A DNA stretch of 64,000 nucleotides from contig NC_030383.2 in NCBI RefSeq assembly GCF_001625215.2, positions 8,010,779 to 8,074,778 on the forward strand. The letters are read 5' to 3'. The notes below the pieces were generated by a model. That model had not been told where the DNA came from. It worked only from the letters and a program-made list of their open reading frames with translations, and searched no databases. The stretch's first letter is position 1, and every line of letters starts with the position of its first letter. The translations under genes and the position numbers were made by a program. The stretch comes from Daucus carota subsp. sativus. Taxonomy: Eukaryota; Streptophyta; Magnoliopsida; Apiales; Apiaceae. Positions 1-12,618 of this stretch are shown one piece after another.

Positions 1-936
1 ATTCCGCATTTACATGAGCGTGTAGAACCGGTGTGATTGTGTGAATGTAATAAACACAACTGTATATTGTACGGCTCCAAACAGTTAACGTTTGACATGT
101 AAACACAACTGCATATTGTATTGCTGATCATGATACAGACGTTATGGAAGTGAAATTGGGCAACAATTTGTTACGGGTTTTTTATGTTTGCTTATTTTCT
201 GAAATATGTAATTCATGTCGACCACTCCCGGCTCGGCCCCTTTTTAGTTGTTACATTTTTATTTTTAATCATTAAATTGATTAATTTTTTATCAGACTAT
301 AAGTCAATATTATCTTTGATCAATTTAACTGGTTAAAAGTGAAATCTGACAACTAAAAAGAGACAGAGAGATTAATATAAATCATCTTAACGAACCAATA
401 CGAAGGCATTGGTGGTTTGGACTGTATTAATTATGAGTTCTTGCAGCTACTATGTCATCTTCCACACGGTCCACAATAAATGTGTACAAGTTTGATCAAC
501 TTTTTGCACCATATATGAATGCGCGATGAAGTTTCATTCATTTAAATTGTTTTGATAATTTCGTTTTCTATATTTGTTAATATCTTGATTTCATACTATT
601 ATTGAAAGTAATGAATAATATATTTATAAACATATATCTGTTTATCGATGGGCAAGGATGGGATATAACCACCTGAAAGTGATATAACTGGTCTAACCAT
701 ATATCACCTAATGATAATGATATAAGTCGGCCTGCATATAATTGATGCCCAGAGACCACACATACTTACGTTACGACCTGCTGAAACTGGTGTGTATGTA
801 TACAAATGATGCCTTCTTCTAAGTTCTAGCTAGAGTATCGCGCGCTAATCAATGAGTTAGATACGCTTCTTATTTAATTTAACTCAGTTGGCAGGTTCCG
901 GTTATATATCCACTTCATATAACATATTAATTATTA
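1..936. other. Intergenic DNA with a degenerate match to the 3' flank of the GDSL genes
   Basis: No coding region is visible. Around 135-215 the sequence resembles the stretch after the stop codon of the second GDSL gene (about 8685-8755): both carry a GGAAGTGAAA-like run, then GGGCAACAAT, then a T-rich stretch and an ATATGT motif. This suggests another member of the tandem GDSL array lies just left of the window. The rest is AT-rich spacer. Confidence 0.4.
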
Positions 937-1359
937 CTAGCTTTTAACCGTGCGAGCACGGGCGGGTATAGAATTCGTAATTTATTAATTATAATTTAAA
1001 TTTTAATATCATCTTATTAGTATTTTAGTATTAATGAATTAGATTTTAACCAGATTATATTTACCAACTGATTACATTTTTTGGACGACTACGAATTATA
1101 CAAATATCAGTTTATTATAATATAGTATATAAATAATATATAAATTATATTTAAAAGAATAATGGTAGAGTTTTTTTATCTTGTATTACATCACAAGTGT
1201 TTGTAATTTGAACGGTATAAAATTCTTTAATATTGTAAGAGTAAGAGAAGTCTACATGTGACCGACTTGTAGTTATAAAGGAGATGACCAAACCAAAATT
1301 TTGTACGACTACAAATTAAACCTAGGTTGGCTTATTATATTATAGTATTATAGTATAGA
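937..1359 (-). mobile_element. Small non-autonomous Helitron, 423 bp
   Basis: Read on the minus strand, the element starts TCTATACTATAATACTATAA (1359 downward), a typical plant Helitron 5' terminus. It ends with the hairpin CCGTGCTCGCACGG, then TTAAAAG and CTAG. The flanking bases are A at the 5' side and T at the 3' side, the expected AT insertion site with no target duplication. It is AT-rich and has no coding capacity, so it would need RepHel from elsewhere. Both termini were recognised by eye. Confidence 0.75.
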
Positions 1360-3032
1360 TTGTTCCAAAAATATCTAAGCGTGTTTTCTGTAGGGTAATA
1401 AGAATAGATCCCGCCTTTGCAATGTAAATATAATGACGAACGAGACGAGGAGTGAACAATTTCTTGTCAGAACGCCACATAGAATTTAATCAAAAATTTA
1501 ATTTTGAATCGTTTCTATCATAATTTGTGCTTGTTGAATTTTTATTTTCATTAAAAATTTGATTTGAAATTTAGGCCCTGTTCTCGAGTTTTTTTTAGGA
1601 GAGAAAGCAAGTGAATGCAGTGCTTTCACTTTCATCTCACTTTTGGAGTGAAAATATGCTATATTTGCATCCACTTTCACTGCTTTCCTCCCTTTAAAAA
1701 ACTCGGAAGTAAAAACAAAGGTGAAATTTACAATAAAGTCATTTCACTTTATCTATTTTTTTTTTCTTTTTCACTATTTTATATATATTTTTGAATTTCC
1801 ATATCCAAACTCTATGTAAACCATCGGCCTGCAGGGAGTATCAATCAATTTTTACATGCCTGATAAAGAAGAAAAAGGTTGTATATGAATGAATAATATA
1901 TGAAAATAAAAAAATATATATTAGAGTTGCTGCACCCTCTGATGCGTATTAAACCGAGCTATCTCCGACTTATTGATGTGATGATATGATTTTTCACGGA
2001 TATGGTTTATTGATGTGATGATGTGATTAGATTTTAAAAGTTCTGAATTATTGATAACTACATGGGCCGGAATATGTTGTCGGTCTACATGCTGTCATTT
2101 TATATGACGTATTTCTCACCGTTTTAAATTATTATTTTGAATTTTTATATGAATATAAAAACATGCTTTTATATATTATTTTTAAGTTTTTTATTTTTAT
2201 GAATTAAATATAAGTAACAATTTTTATTAATAATAAATATAAAAATAAAACATTAAAATATGTTTTATTTACCCCGCCAAATTATGTGCAAAAATATAAT
2301 GCATTATTATTTACAAATAAAGAGTAGTTCCCATTAATTTATGAGTTTATAATATTATCGCTTCCCCGTTTTAATTCGGGGTGAAAGATGTTTTTGATTT
2401 AAAATTGAAAAATATCTTTTTGTGTAATAAATTATAAACTACTTAAAATAAAAAATAAGTTAGAAACTGACTTAAAAGCATAAATTAGTTCGAGGTATTT
2501 TTTCTCAATAATATAATCTCGCTTTATCTTTATACAAGTTATTGTAAATCATAAGTTACTCATAAATCACTTTTATTTCAATGGTTTCTTTTTTAATAAT
2601 TTATAAATTATTAAAAATTTAGAATTACTCAAATAAACATCTCTTTGAGTAATTTCTTGTAGCGAATAACAAGATTTCATAAATTTCATTCAGCTCGAAA
2701 ATTTTATTTAGCTCCAAGTGAATAGGATATATCCATTATTTTTCCTGCCATATCGCCTGTTGACAACAAATCTTGAGATTTACATCTCACTGATCATGTG
2801 TCGGATTAATCATAATTATGTTTAATTAGTGAGCACATGCATGCATATATGTTATCGGAATTCATTGCATGTGTACCAAATTAACATGAAGTCTCTTAAA
2901 AGCATACGTTACAGGTCAGTATGAACAAACACTTCTTTGTACTTATTATGTAACATACTCAATTAACAACTTTAAGAGTCTTTACGATTAACATACTCAG
3001 TTTAACTTGTCCAATTTGACTTCTCGTTATTA
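1360..3032. other. Intergenic AT-rich DNA upstream of the first GDSL gene
   Basis: No gene is seen. The stretch holds a probable MITE at about 1566-1725 (listed separately) and otherwise AT-rich spacer leading into the promoter of the GDSL gene at 3082. Confidence 0.5.
1566..1725. mobile_element. Probable MITE or foldback element
   Basis: The left part has CTCGAGTTTTTTTTAGGAG followed by GAAAGCAAGTGAATGCAG. The right part has the approximate reverse complement: CTGCTTTCCTCCC then TTTAAAAAACTCGG. The two arms make an imperfect inverted repeat of about 40 bp around a short core. No clear target duplication was found, so the superfamily is not assigned. Confidence 0.4.
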
Positions 3033-3046
3033 ATATATATATATAA
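3033..3046 (+). promoter_or_regulatory. TATA-box region of GDSL gene 1
   Basis: The sequence AATATATATATATAAG lies about 36-50 bases before the ATG at 3082. The corresponding region of GDSL gene 2 (around 6703-6712) has TTATATAGTA in the same position, and the sequence after it (AAGTGTGGGA) is conserved between the two genes. Confidence 0.45.
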
Positions 3047-3081
3047 GTGTGGGAGATGTAGAATACTCAATTATCTATAGC

Positions 3082-4551
3082 ATGAAGAATATATTAGGTA
3101 TTTCGTTTGCTTTGTATGCTTTTGTAATCAGTCAGCTCAGTGAAGCAGTCGTAAAACTCCCACCAAATGTGACCTTCCCGGCGGTTATAGCATTCGGAGA
3201 CTCGATTGTTGATCAGGGAACGAATAATTACATCAATACAGTGATTAAATGCAACTTCCCACCTTATGGCCTAGATTTTATGGGCAGTACACCCACTGGG
3301 AGGTTTAGCAATGCAAAGACACCACTCGATTTGTTAGGTACAATTACAAAGAATATGCAGCTCAATTAATTCTAACAAACTAGTTGCGGTCGAAATTAGC
3401 GGCTTTTTTTATGATGCCAATTTTTGGCCAAAATATTTTCTCTCTATTCTATAACAAACTTGCAAATGTGTTCATTTCAGCTAAAGAGTTGGGAATTAAA
3501 GAACTTGTTCCTGCATATCTAGATCCTAATCTACAAACTAAAGAACTTTTAACAGGAGTCAGTTTTGCTTCGGGAGCTTCTGGATACGATCCTCAAACAT
3601 CTCAAATTGCGGTACTATTTACATATATGCACCTGATTTAAGGTACAGGATAACGCTCTGCATGTTTAATCTTAGTTTCATGCATGCAGTCGGTCTTATC
3701 GTTACCAGATCAGCTGGAATTGTTTAAAGCATACATCAGTAAGCTCAAAGCGTTGGTCGGAGAAGAACGTGGAAATTACATTATAGCCAATGGTTTATAT
3801 TTTGTTGTAGCCGGCAGTGATGATCTTGCCAATACTTATTTTATTATTGGTTCTAGAAGACTGCAATATGATGTTCCTTCCTATGCTGATCTTTTGGTTA
3901 ATTCTGCTTCCACTTTCATCCAGGTATTTCTGGTTTATTATATATCGCTAGACGCTAAGTTATCAGTTCTTCTGAAATCTCTTGTGTCCGAGGGTCTAAC
4001 TGATAAACGATTACAGGACCTATACGGTCTTGGAGCAAGAAGAATTGCGGTGTTTGGTGCTCCACCAATTGGTTGTTTGCCATCGCAAAGAACATTAGCA
4101 GGGGGATTAAACAGAATGTGTGAAGATAGTCGCAACCAAGCGGCCCAAGTATATAACACAAAACTTTCTTCAAAGCTTGATACATTCGGCCATACTCTTC
4201 CCCAGTCAAAAATAGTCTACATAGATATCTATAGTCCTCTTCTTAATCTCATCCAAAATCCTCAAAATTATGGTAAAGTTTGCGTCATGTTTTTTTCCCA
4301 AGCGACAACCATTAGTAAGTTTGCTCGCAAGTCACAATTACAATGACGATGTGTTGACAGGTCTTGAAGTGGTAGATAGAGGTTGCTGCGGAACCGGAAA
4401 CTTGGAGGTGTCAGTGTTATGTAACAGATTTAGCACTGTATGTCCCGATCATACTAAATATCTCTTCTGGGATAGTTATCATCCTACTGAAACCGGATAT
4501 AAGCTCCTGGTTGATCAGATTCTTGGCAAATACATCAACAGACTTTTTTGA
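3082..4551 (+). CDS. GDSL esterase/lipase 1, EXL-like, five exons
   Basis: Exons fit at 3082-3337, 3481-3611, 3690-3923, 4017-4272 and 4361-4551. All junctions are GT-AG, phases agree, and the protein is 355 aa, the usual size. It is a secreted SGNH hydrolase: the N-terminus ([17 protein letters not shown]) is a signal peptide, block I is [12 protein letters not shown] with the nucleophile Ser, and the C-terminal block is [10 protein letters not shown] with the catalytic Asp and His. Where many GDSL enzymes have GxND, this protein has AGSDD, which I recall as usual in the EXL group. The KLPPN start of the mature protein also resembles Arabidopsis EXL proteins. The next gene is a tandem paralogue with identical exon sizes apart from exon 1. 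The likely role is cell-wall or surface ester hydrolysis; the substrate is unknown. Confidence 0.88.
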
Positions 4552-6780
4552 TGCCACATGCGTCTGGGGATTGTATGGCAATCCTTAAGTTTCTGCATGT
4601 AGGGGCTTCAAACAATTCACACGTTTAACCTTCAATTTGCTTTTTTATTACATGATTTACCTCTGAAAGCTTTAAATTAAGTATTTGCCGCAACTAGCTA
4701 GCTAGTTAGAGGTAACTAAATAAGGAATTAAGGATGCATGTAACCTGTTTAAAAACAGTGCGTAGTCCTTGCAAGAATCATAAAATTAGTGTCAACATTC
4801 ATTTTGCTGTACTCAGACGATTCTTTGACAACAGAAAGTATTGTAATATATGATTGTCAAAGAACTCGTGTATGACTAATGTGCAGCCAACAAACTATAT
4901 GTAGCCAACAAAATTTTGAAAAACATCTCTCATGGTATATATTGTTTAAAAATGAGTGATTAAATTAAATTCCAAACTTTTTTTAAAAGCTAATATTTTT
5001 CAATTCATAAGAAATTTTACTTTGATGATATTGATTATATTCATTAATCTAAAACTGGTTGCTTATTAATTATTATTATTTCAAAAAAATTATTATTATT
5101 ATTCTTTCAAAAAAAAATTATTATTATTTCAAAATGTTACAAATAGAATATATCATTTTAATTTCATAATAAATGATGTAAAAGCTTGTTATAGAATATA
5201 TCTTTGTCAATATAAAAATCTCAAACATCTATTAAATATATTATGCTAAATCTTTCATAAAAACAAAAAATATTTACTAACTAATATTATTTAAATATAA
5301 AACTTTTTTACGAAATATAAGTCTTTATTTATATAAAAAAAGTAAACTAAGCATTTCTTTAATTATATTTCATTTATAGAGGGGCATTGAAAAATAAAAC
5401 ATATAAGAACATTAATTGCATCTGCATTTCATCATCTTATCTCAGTTATAAAACAGTTATAGGCATAACAAATGCTATATTATTTACAAAGATTTAAGTA
5501 TGTTGTGCCCGTGAATAGTCCAAAATTTGTAGTAACAAATAAAAAATAGAATTGGTAGCTAGTCCACGGTTTGGGCTTAAATGCAAGTTTATTTAATTTT
5601 TTATAAAACTTGAACAGTAAAGCCCAGGACACCAGTTCAACTCTGAAAAACATCAGAACAAATACTTATGTGCAAGGGTAAAAGTATAAATTATTAAAAC
5701 AAAATGATAAATATGGATCTTTCTCCTTTCTGCGTATCTCAGCAAAGAAGTATTATAGTACATATACAAATCAAATATGAAGGCTTCGATATTATGAAAA
5801 GTAGGTTTCCTGTGAATATATCATTATTCAATATATATAAATAATTTTACTAAAATCTTGGCTTTAAATAGTAAAAATAATATGCTTTCTGTCAAAAAAA
5901 TATATTTAATATTAATAAAAATAAAATTTAACTGAAATATACAGTTGTGAAACAATAATGAAATTACTGCTTTATGTCTCTTAGGTCAAACCAGCACATT
6001 TTATGAACCATCTGCATTGGTTCTGCATCAATAATATAACTGAACTATTTCGAATTAAATGAATCGGGCGCAAAATTTAATGAAACAGACAGCAGTATTA
6101 AAGTGTGATTGTTTCTAATACTGTGATACTAGTACAAGACACTGAAAAAGAAAGAACGCTTGGGTCGGATACTATTAAGCCAATTATGGATATTAACAAG
6201 AAGTTCTTGATTTAGCATCGACAAGTCGGTCAATTTCATAACAAGAAAAGAAAAGTTTGATTTCGAATGTGTAACAAACGGAATCTAGATTTTGCCGAAG
6301 GAAGGAATGCAGGCATGCAGGGAGTTTATCGAGTTCATTTTATGCACACATAAGTAGTCCATGTCCTATATATGACCAAATATATACTGAGTGCCCTTTT
6401 ATATACAGTAACAAACTTGTTTCTACTTGGATATATATAATGGACAATTACACCGAAGAAGTCTATATTTGTCGGAAGATGTGACTTGTGAGGTATGTCA
6501 AAAATTATTTTTAAATTATTATATTTGAACTTTAGTTGACAGTTTTTAATTTATATTAATATTAATGAGATTCTACCTGCACATAAATCATACAGTTAAA
6601 ATCAACCACCGAGTCAATTGAAAAGAAAACTGAGTTAATTTTAAGGCACCTAACATTATTTGTGTCAATGCAGTTGATTGACCTTAACAGATATTGACCT
6701 CCTGTTATATAGTAAATACTAAGTGTGGGATATGTAGTATGTAGATACTTAGCTAATAGCGCATCAAAAATATATCAAGT
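4552..6780. other. Intergenic spacer between the tandem GDSL genes
   Basis: No gene is visible. It is very AT-rich, with a TTA/TTATT low-complexity stretch around 5060-5130. The last 100 bases before 6781 resemble the promoter of GDSL gene 1 (TATA-like run, then AAGTGTGGGA). Nothing else can be supported. Confidence 0.5.
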
Positions 6781-8647
6781 ATGTGGTTTTTTGTGTATGC
6801 ATTTCTGGTTTGTCAGTTCACTGAAGCAGCGGTGAAACTACCACCCAACGTGGCCTTCCCGGCGGTTATAGCATTCGGAGACTCCATTGTTGATCAGGGG
6901 ATGAATAACAACATTAGCACAATTGTTAAGTGCAATTTCCCACCTTATGGTTTCGATTTAATGGGCGGTGCACCCACTGGGAGATTTAGCAACGCCAAAA
7001 CCCCACCTGATATGATAGGTATATATTGCATCCGAAAGAAAAAAATTCACTTTTAAATTACTGGTAAATTTCATTTATGTTTCTTATGATTGTATATAGA
7101 CAAACTCGCAAATATCTTCTTTTATTTGTCTGCTATTTTCAGCTCAAGAGTTGGGAATTAAGGAACTTGTTCCTGCATATTTCGATCCTAATCTGCAAAG
7201 TAAAGATCTTCTAACAGGAGTCAGCTTTGCTTCAGGAGCATCCGGATATGATCCTCAAACATCTAAAATAGCGGTATATGTTACATGTTATAGTACCATA
7301 AGCCCGTCTTCATCATATTCTGTGCTTTAATTAAACTCCATGCATGCAGGCGGTCTTATCGTTACCTGATCAGTTGGGGCTATTCAAAGAATACATCAGT
7401 AAGCTTAAAGCATTGGTCGGAGAAGAGCGTACAAACTACATATTAGCCAATAGTTTATTTCTTTTGGTAGCTGGCAGTGATGATCTTGCCAATACTTACT
7501 TTACTTTTGGTGCTAGAAGACTGCAATATGATGTTCCGTCATATGCTGATCTTATGGTTGATTCTGCTTCCACTTTCATCCAGGTATTTCCGGTTATATA
7601 TTTAAAAGTTACCGGTTTTCCTGAATTCTCTGGTATATTAAAAGGAGGGCTTATCAGAATCATATGCACCGTTTGTGTTATTTATGTATATAGGCCTTCG
7701 GATCATGTATTTGAGGGTCTAACAATAAACGATTACTTTACATTTGTAGGATCTATACAGTCTTGGAGCAAGAAGAATTGCGGTGTTTGGTGCTCCGCCA
7801 ATTGGTTGTTTGCCATCGCAAAGAACATTGGGCGGGGGATTAAACAGAATGTGTGTAGATAGTCGCAACAAAGCAGCACAAGTGTATAACACAAAACTCT
7901 CTTCAGAGCTTGATACATTCGGCAATACTCTTCCTCTGTCCAAAATACTCTACATAGATATCTATAGCCCTCTTCTTGATCTCATCCAAAATCCTCAAAA
8001 TTATGGTAAATTTATAGTCTTTTATTACTACTTGCTCTCCTATAAATGGAAAATCCAACTCCAGACCTCGGTCACCGTTGGGTTTCTATTTTCTATACCA
8101 TGATAAGTTGCTAGTTCTCCTGGAATTTTAATGTGTTAGGAAAGCCCCGGAGTCTGGATAAATTGATCATGTTCCAAAACAGCTCGATCATTTGACATTG
8201 TTCTCAGGAGATGAGTAAACGTTGAGCACCAAATTTTTATTCTAAATACGTGGCATACAGATTAAAATAAGGGCAATCAATCATAGATTGCCAACTAGAT
8301 TTAGGAAAAATATTTGGAAACATTTTTTGTACATATGACATCTTCCTATTTATTAGACATATAGTTGAGCTTTAATTAAATTTTGTGAAATATCTATGCA
8401 CTCAGATGGGATCTGTTTCCTGTTTTCTCACAATTGTAATAACCATGTGTTTGCAGGTTTAGACGTAGTAGACAGAGGTTGTTGCGGAACAGGGGACTTG
8501 GAGGTATCCGTGTTGTGTAACAAACTGAGCTTAACATGTCCTGATCATACTAAATATCTCTTCTGGGATAGTTATCATCCAACTGAAACTGGATACAAGC
8601 TACTGATTAACAAGATTATTGGCAGATACATCACCAGATTTTTTTGA
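6781..8647 (+). CDS. GDSL esterase/lipase 2, EXL-like, five exons
   Basis: Exons fit at 6781-7018, 7143-7273, 7350-7583, 7750-8005 and 8457-8647, giving 349 aa. Exons 2-5 match the upstream paralogue exactly in length (131, 234, 256 and 191 bases). Block I is [12 protein letters not shown], followed by AGSDD and the catalytic [10 protein letters not shown]. The start differs: the codon matching the paralogue's ATG is ATC here (6763-6765), so translation probably starts at ATG 6781, six codons later. The shortened leader ([16 protein letters not shown]) is still hydrophobic and signal-like. Introns 3 and 4 are longer than in gene 1. All exons remain open, so the gene looks functional, with the start codon the main doubt. 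Confidence 0.85.
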
Positions 8648-9315
8648 TGCCATATGCATCTGTAAAGCGTATGCCAATCTATGAGTTTCTCGTGGAAGTG
8701 AAAGAGGGCAACAATATGTTTTCTATAATTTATTTTTCTGCTCTAAGATATGTGTGATTGATTTTAATTTCCAATTAATTCGTTTTATCTACTGGGTCCA
8801 AAATTACTAACAAATTAATATAAATTAGTTATTTACCTGAATTTTAAAGGACACATCATCTTACGAACTTATATCATAAAGGATTCAAATCTTATTATTT
8901 AATCGATATGAGATGTAACGATTTAGCAGTAATACATTTTATTACAATTCAGAAGTTCCGGTTTCTAAATTTTGAGTAACAATTTTCTCTGAGCATCTTG
9001 ATATACTCAAACGTAGCTTCTTTACTACGAACTGGTCGAAATTGAGGAGCTTTCTTTAGCATGATTTTCTTTGTTGCCTACTTAGTTCAATTTTTACAAT
9101 TAGAAATTTAAAATTCCAGCCGGTTAGTTCTGACCTGGAAGTGGAAATTCAGAGGATAAAGATCTAAAGCCCTCTTCGGGCAACCTATGTACTTATAGAG
9201 GATAATAATGAAGCAAGTTAAGGATTTATGGATAGTTTGTAGCCAAGGAAGATTCCACCGTCTCAATATTTAATAGAAGACGATGGCACATAATTCTGAA
9301 CTTTATCTATATCGG

Positions 9316-9395
<80 letters not shown>

Positions 9396-9805
9396 CAATG
9401 CAATCTTATATGATTTGTAATTAGTATCTGTTCTAATAATTCTCGGGGTGAGCCAGAGTCGAACTCGGGTGTCCCGGGACAACAGAAGATAAGCTACCCA
9501 ATCGTGCTCTATAGCGGTTAATATCAGAATCACATAAAGTTGTTAAGAAGAGGATATTAACATATACGAATGAAATAGACTCTTGTATTTACATCAACAA
9601 TTCCAATCAAAACTCACGACATCGATTGCCACATCAATTTATCAAAAGTTATTTACCGATTGATAATTTTCATAAATGTTTTGCCACGCTTAACCTAAAA
9701 AGATTAAAACACTTAATTTGCGGAAAGCAAAGCTAGACGAAAATTACACTTTACAATAGCGGCTTGAATTAATGGATAGGGGTGAAATTCGAATATGGAG
9801 TGTAA
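8648..9805. other. Intergenic spacer between GDSL gene 2 and an hAT-like element
   Basis: No coding region is seen. It contains the long AT microsatellite at 9318-9392 and a GC-richer patch at about 9443-9515 with a weak tRNA-like T-arm (see rejected items). Confidence 0.5.
9318..9392. repeat. (AT)n microsatellite, about 75 bp
   Basis: This is an uninterrupted alternating AT run of roughly 37 repeats. It is a slippage-prone dinucleotide repeat with no other function visible. Confidence 0.95.
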
Positions 9806-10727
9806 TAGGGCTGGGCAAAAAACCGATTTGAAACCGAAACCGAACCGAAACCGGGAAAAACCGGAGAAAACCGATCCGAGTATAACCGATCCGAAACCGA
9901 AACCGAAAAATAAAAAACCGAACCGATTTAAATGGTTCGGTTCCGGTTATACCTTCCAACCGAACCGATAAAAACCGAACCGAACCGATTATTAAAATAA
10001 TAATTAAATAATAAATATTATATATATTTATTAATAATAAATATCTAATTTATTTCGAATTTGAAAATTAAAAAAGCTATTCAAGTTATAAGTTCACATA
10101 ATATACAAAAACTACAAATTATAATCTCCAGACTCTCCACGTAACTTTCTCAAAGTCTTTTACATAGATAATAATATACTCTGTGAGTTATTACTTGCAT
10201 ATACACCCTTCTGTTCTTGACATAATTATATCAAGCAGAGAGGTAGCCTCTGAAACTTTTTAATTAGCTTCATCAAGCTCAAGCTTTTATACTCTTATAT
10301 TTTATTTTTCAGCTGCTTTGTTTTAGTTACTGGAACACTCTATCCAGGACTCTGTTTCTTAGATGTTAATAAGGCAATTGTCACCGGAAAATAAATACTC
10401 TAACACCAGACTATGCTCACTGCTTACCATAATCTTTTGAACATTATATAAAATACTATTATTTTATTAAATTCTAATTTTATATTAATTATTATGTCTA
10501 AATTACGCGCATTAATTTGTCTCATACATATATTATTTTTCATTCCTATATTTGTCGGTTTTGTAACCGAAACCGAACCGATTATAACCGAACCGGGGTT
10601 TTTAAACCGAAACCGAATCCGAATCCGAACCGGCGGTTGCGGTTTTCGATTTTAAAAACCGAAGATATATGGTTGCGGTTCCGGTTTTATCCGGAAACCG
10701 AGCCGAACCGGCCCATGCTCTCCCCTA
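9806..10727. mobile_element. hAT-like non-autonomous element of the ACCGAA-repeat family, copy 1
   Basis: The 922-bp element is flanked by a perfect 8-bp target duplication GAGTGTAA (9798-9805 and 10728-10735). The ends are TAGGGCTGGGCA and, in reverse complement, TAGGGGAGAGCA. Both subterminal regions, about 170 bp each, are built of irregular AACCGAAACCG-type repeats in opposite orientation, around an AT-rich core with no transposase. A second copy with the same ends lies at 47481-48323. The TAGGG ends and 8-bp duplication point to the hAT superfamily. Confidence 0.85.
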
Positions 10728-10910
10728 GAGTGTAAGGTGATAACACTTGATACTTGCCGGGAAGCTATAACAATTTACATGTGGAGCCAAGAATTAACGC
10801 CACTACATACGTTACCGTGTATTTAAAGTCATAAATCTATTTGCATATTTTATCCAATTTGAGGCAGTGAATGCTGCCACCTGTAAACCTCTCTATCTCT
10901 CTCCACACCT

Positions 10911-10920
10911 ATATATAAAC
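10911..10920 (+). promoter_or_regulatory. TATA box of the UPF0496 gene
   Basis: ATATATAAAC lies 59-68 bases before the ATG at 10979, which gives a 5' leader of about 35 bases. Confidence 0.55.
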
Positions 10921-10978
10921 CCTTTGCACCTCACATCAAGATTAATCCTTTTACATCGACTCATCTTCTTTCATAATC

Positions 10979-12618
10979 ATGGGGATTTCGATCAAGTTGA
11001 AGCATCCTTTTAAATTACCAGGTATTCTACTTATTAATTATTTTCCGTTTGATGATGATCATTTATTATTTTGTTATGAGTTATATTCTTAGAGCAGCTT
11101 CAGATAAGTTTATAATAATTTACTAGACCTCTAAGATATTATTTAATATTTGTTTAATTTGTAGGATATTTTATGTGACTATATTGATCGGCTGCATTTT
11201 CATAAAATTAGTATGTTACTACTATTTCAAGTTATTATAGATAAATTATATTATTTTAATATGAAATATATGATATTCGACAAATATAGAATTTTATTGA
11301 GGTTTGACTAAAATTATAGACAAACATGTACGGTTGAAACCTGAACTTTTGAGAAGATTATGCATATTTTTCTTATCTTTGATATATTGTCAATTATTTT
11401 TTAGCTAAACCGCTTGGTAAATTACTCAGAGATTTTCGATTATTTAATTTTCCACAGGTTGGCCGTTGGGGTTTCTCTTATATGTGCATGCGATATTTTC
11501 TTTCTTTTGCAGGTATGTGTAGAAAACAGCGTGAAAGTAACTTGGCTAACAAGCTAAATGTGAATGAAGAGTACAAGGAAGCTTTTCGAACACAATCTTA
11601 TGCTGAAATCTGCAGTAAAATTCAGGACCACATAGAATTAAAAAGCTTGGACAACAAATCAACTTCTTCTTCTTGTTCATCCTCTGCCATTCCTCAATTT
11701 GTTCATTTCTCCGAAAATCTGCTAGAGCCTCGATCACATAATTTAGATGACATAACCAAAGGCTATGATCTTCACCCTCTCCTCATTGATTACTTCAAAG
11801 TAACCGCGGAATCGTGTCATTTATGTGAGCTTCTTCTGCATAGCATCCATCAAGCGAGGGCTAATCATGATATAATTGCAAGAGTGATCATGCTTAGCAA
11901 AAGGGAAGGAGAAGATCATGATCAGTATTGCAGAGCTATTATTCGAGAGCTTGCTTCATTTGCATTGAAGAGGAATCCTTTGTCAAGCCTTAGCTCGCTT
12001 CAGTTCCGGGATAATCAAGATAGCAGGAACATTCTGCTTCACAGGCTTATGCTGCAATGTCAGAAAATCACAAGGAGGATTAAAATGAGAAACTTTTTCA
12101 AGAAAATTGTAGGCTGTTCGATTGTTGTTGCTTACACAGCACTAACAATTGCTCTTTTAGTTCTCGCGTTTCATGCCATGATTGGAATTGTAGCTACTCC
12201 AGCTTTGCTGACATGGTTTCTAGCATCTGATACTGTGAACAAGAGGATTAGAGCGATTATGAATGAAAAATCAGAGGTTTTGTTCAAGAGAAATTCGGCT
12301 GAGAGGGTCCTGGCACAGCTTGATATCGCGGCAAAAGGGGTGTTTATACTGATCAATGATTTCAACACAATGAGCCAGCTGGTTAGGAAGCTAAATGATG
12401 AGATTGAGCACAGAAAGGCCATTGCTAACATGTGTGTTAGGAATGGTAAGATTGAGTTGCTGAAAAAGGTTGTGAGGGAGTTTCGAGTCGAAGAAAAAGG
12501 CTTCTTGGAGCATCTGCAAGAGCTTGAAGAACATATCTACCTGTGCTTTCTCACTATCAATAGATCAAGAAGATTAGTGGTAGAAGAGCTGATGCATGGT
12601 TCTACAATCAAACTGTAA
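10979..12618 (+). CDS. UPF0496 (DUF677) family protein
   Basis: The first exon is tiny (10979-11021, encoding MGISIKLKHPFKLP) and is followed by a 491-base intron. The second exon is 11513-12618, and a GGT codon is split across the junction. The predicted protein is 382 aa. The C-terminal half has a hydrophobic double segment around residues 215-255 (including VVAYTALTIALLVLAFHAM), then a helical, charged tail likely to form coiled coils. This layout is typical of plant UPF0496 proteins. I infer the family from overall pattern (NVNEEYKEAFRTQSYAEI near the N-terminus). The molecular role is not known; the hydrophobic pair suggests membrane association. An alternative start inside exon 2 (ATG at 11482) would lie in the intron, so the two-exon model is preferred. 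Confidence 0.8.

Noticed and set aside
3049-3081. GTG start upstream of the GDSL 1 ATG
   Set aside because: Nuclear plant genes start at ATG, and ATG 3082 gives a proper signal peptide.
9443-9515. tRNA-like or SINE-like patch (minus-strand GAGTTCGACTC resembling a T-loop/box B)
   Set aside because: No acceptor stem pairing and no convincing box A; no poly-A/T tail or target duplication. Possibly an old SINE, but not supportable.
11482-11512. Upstream ATG (MCMRYFLSFAG) as start of the UPF0496 gene
   Set aside because: It lies in the intron just before an AG acceptor. The upstream exon with MGISIKLKHPF, a TATA box and matching phase is a better model.
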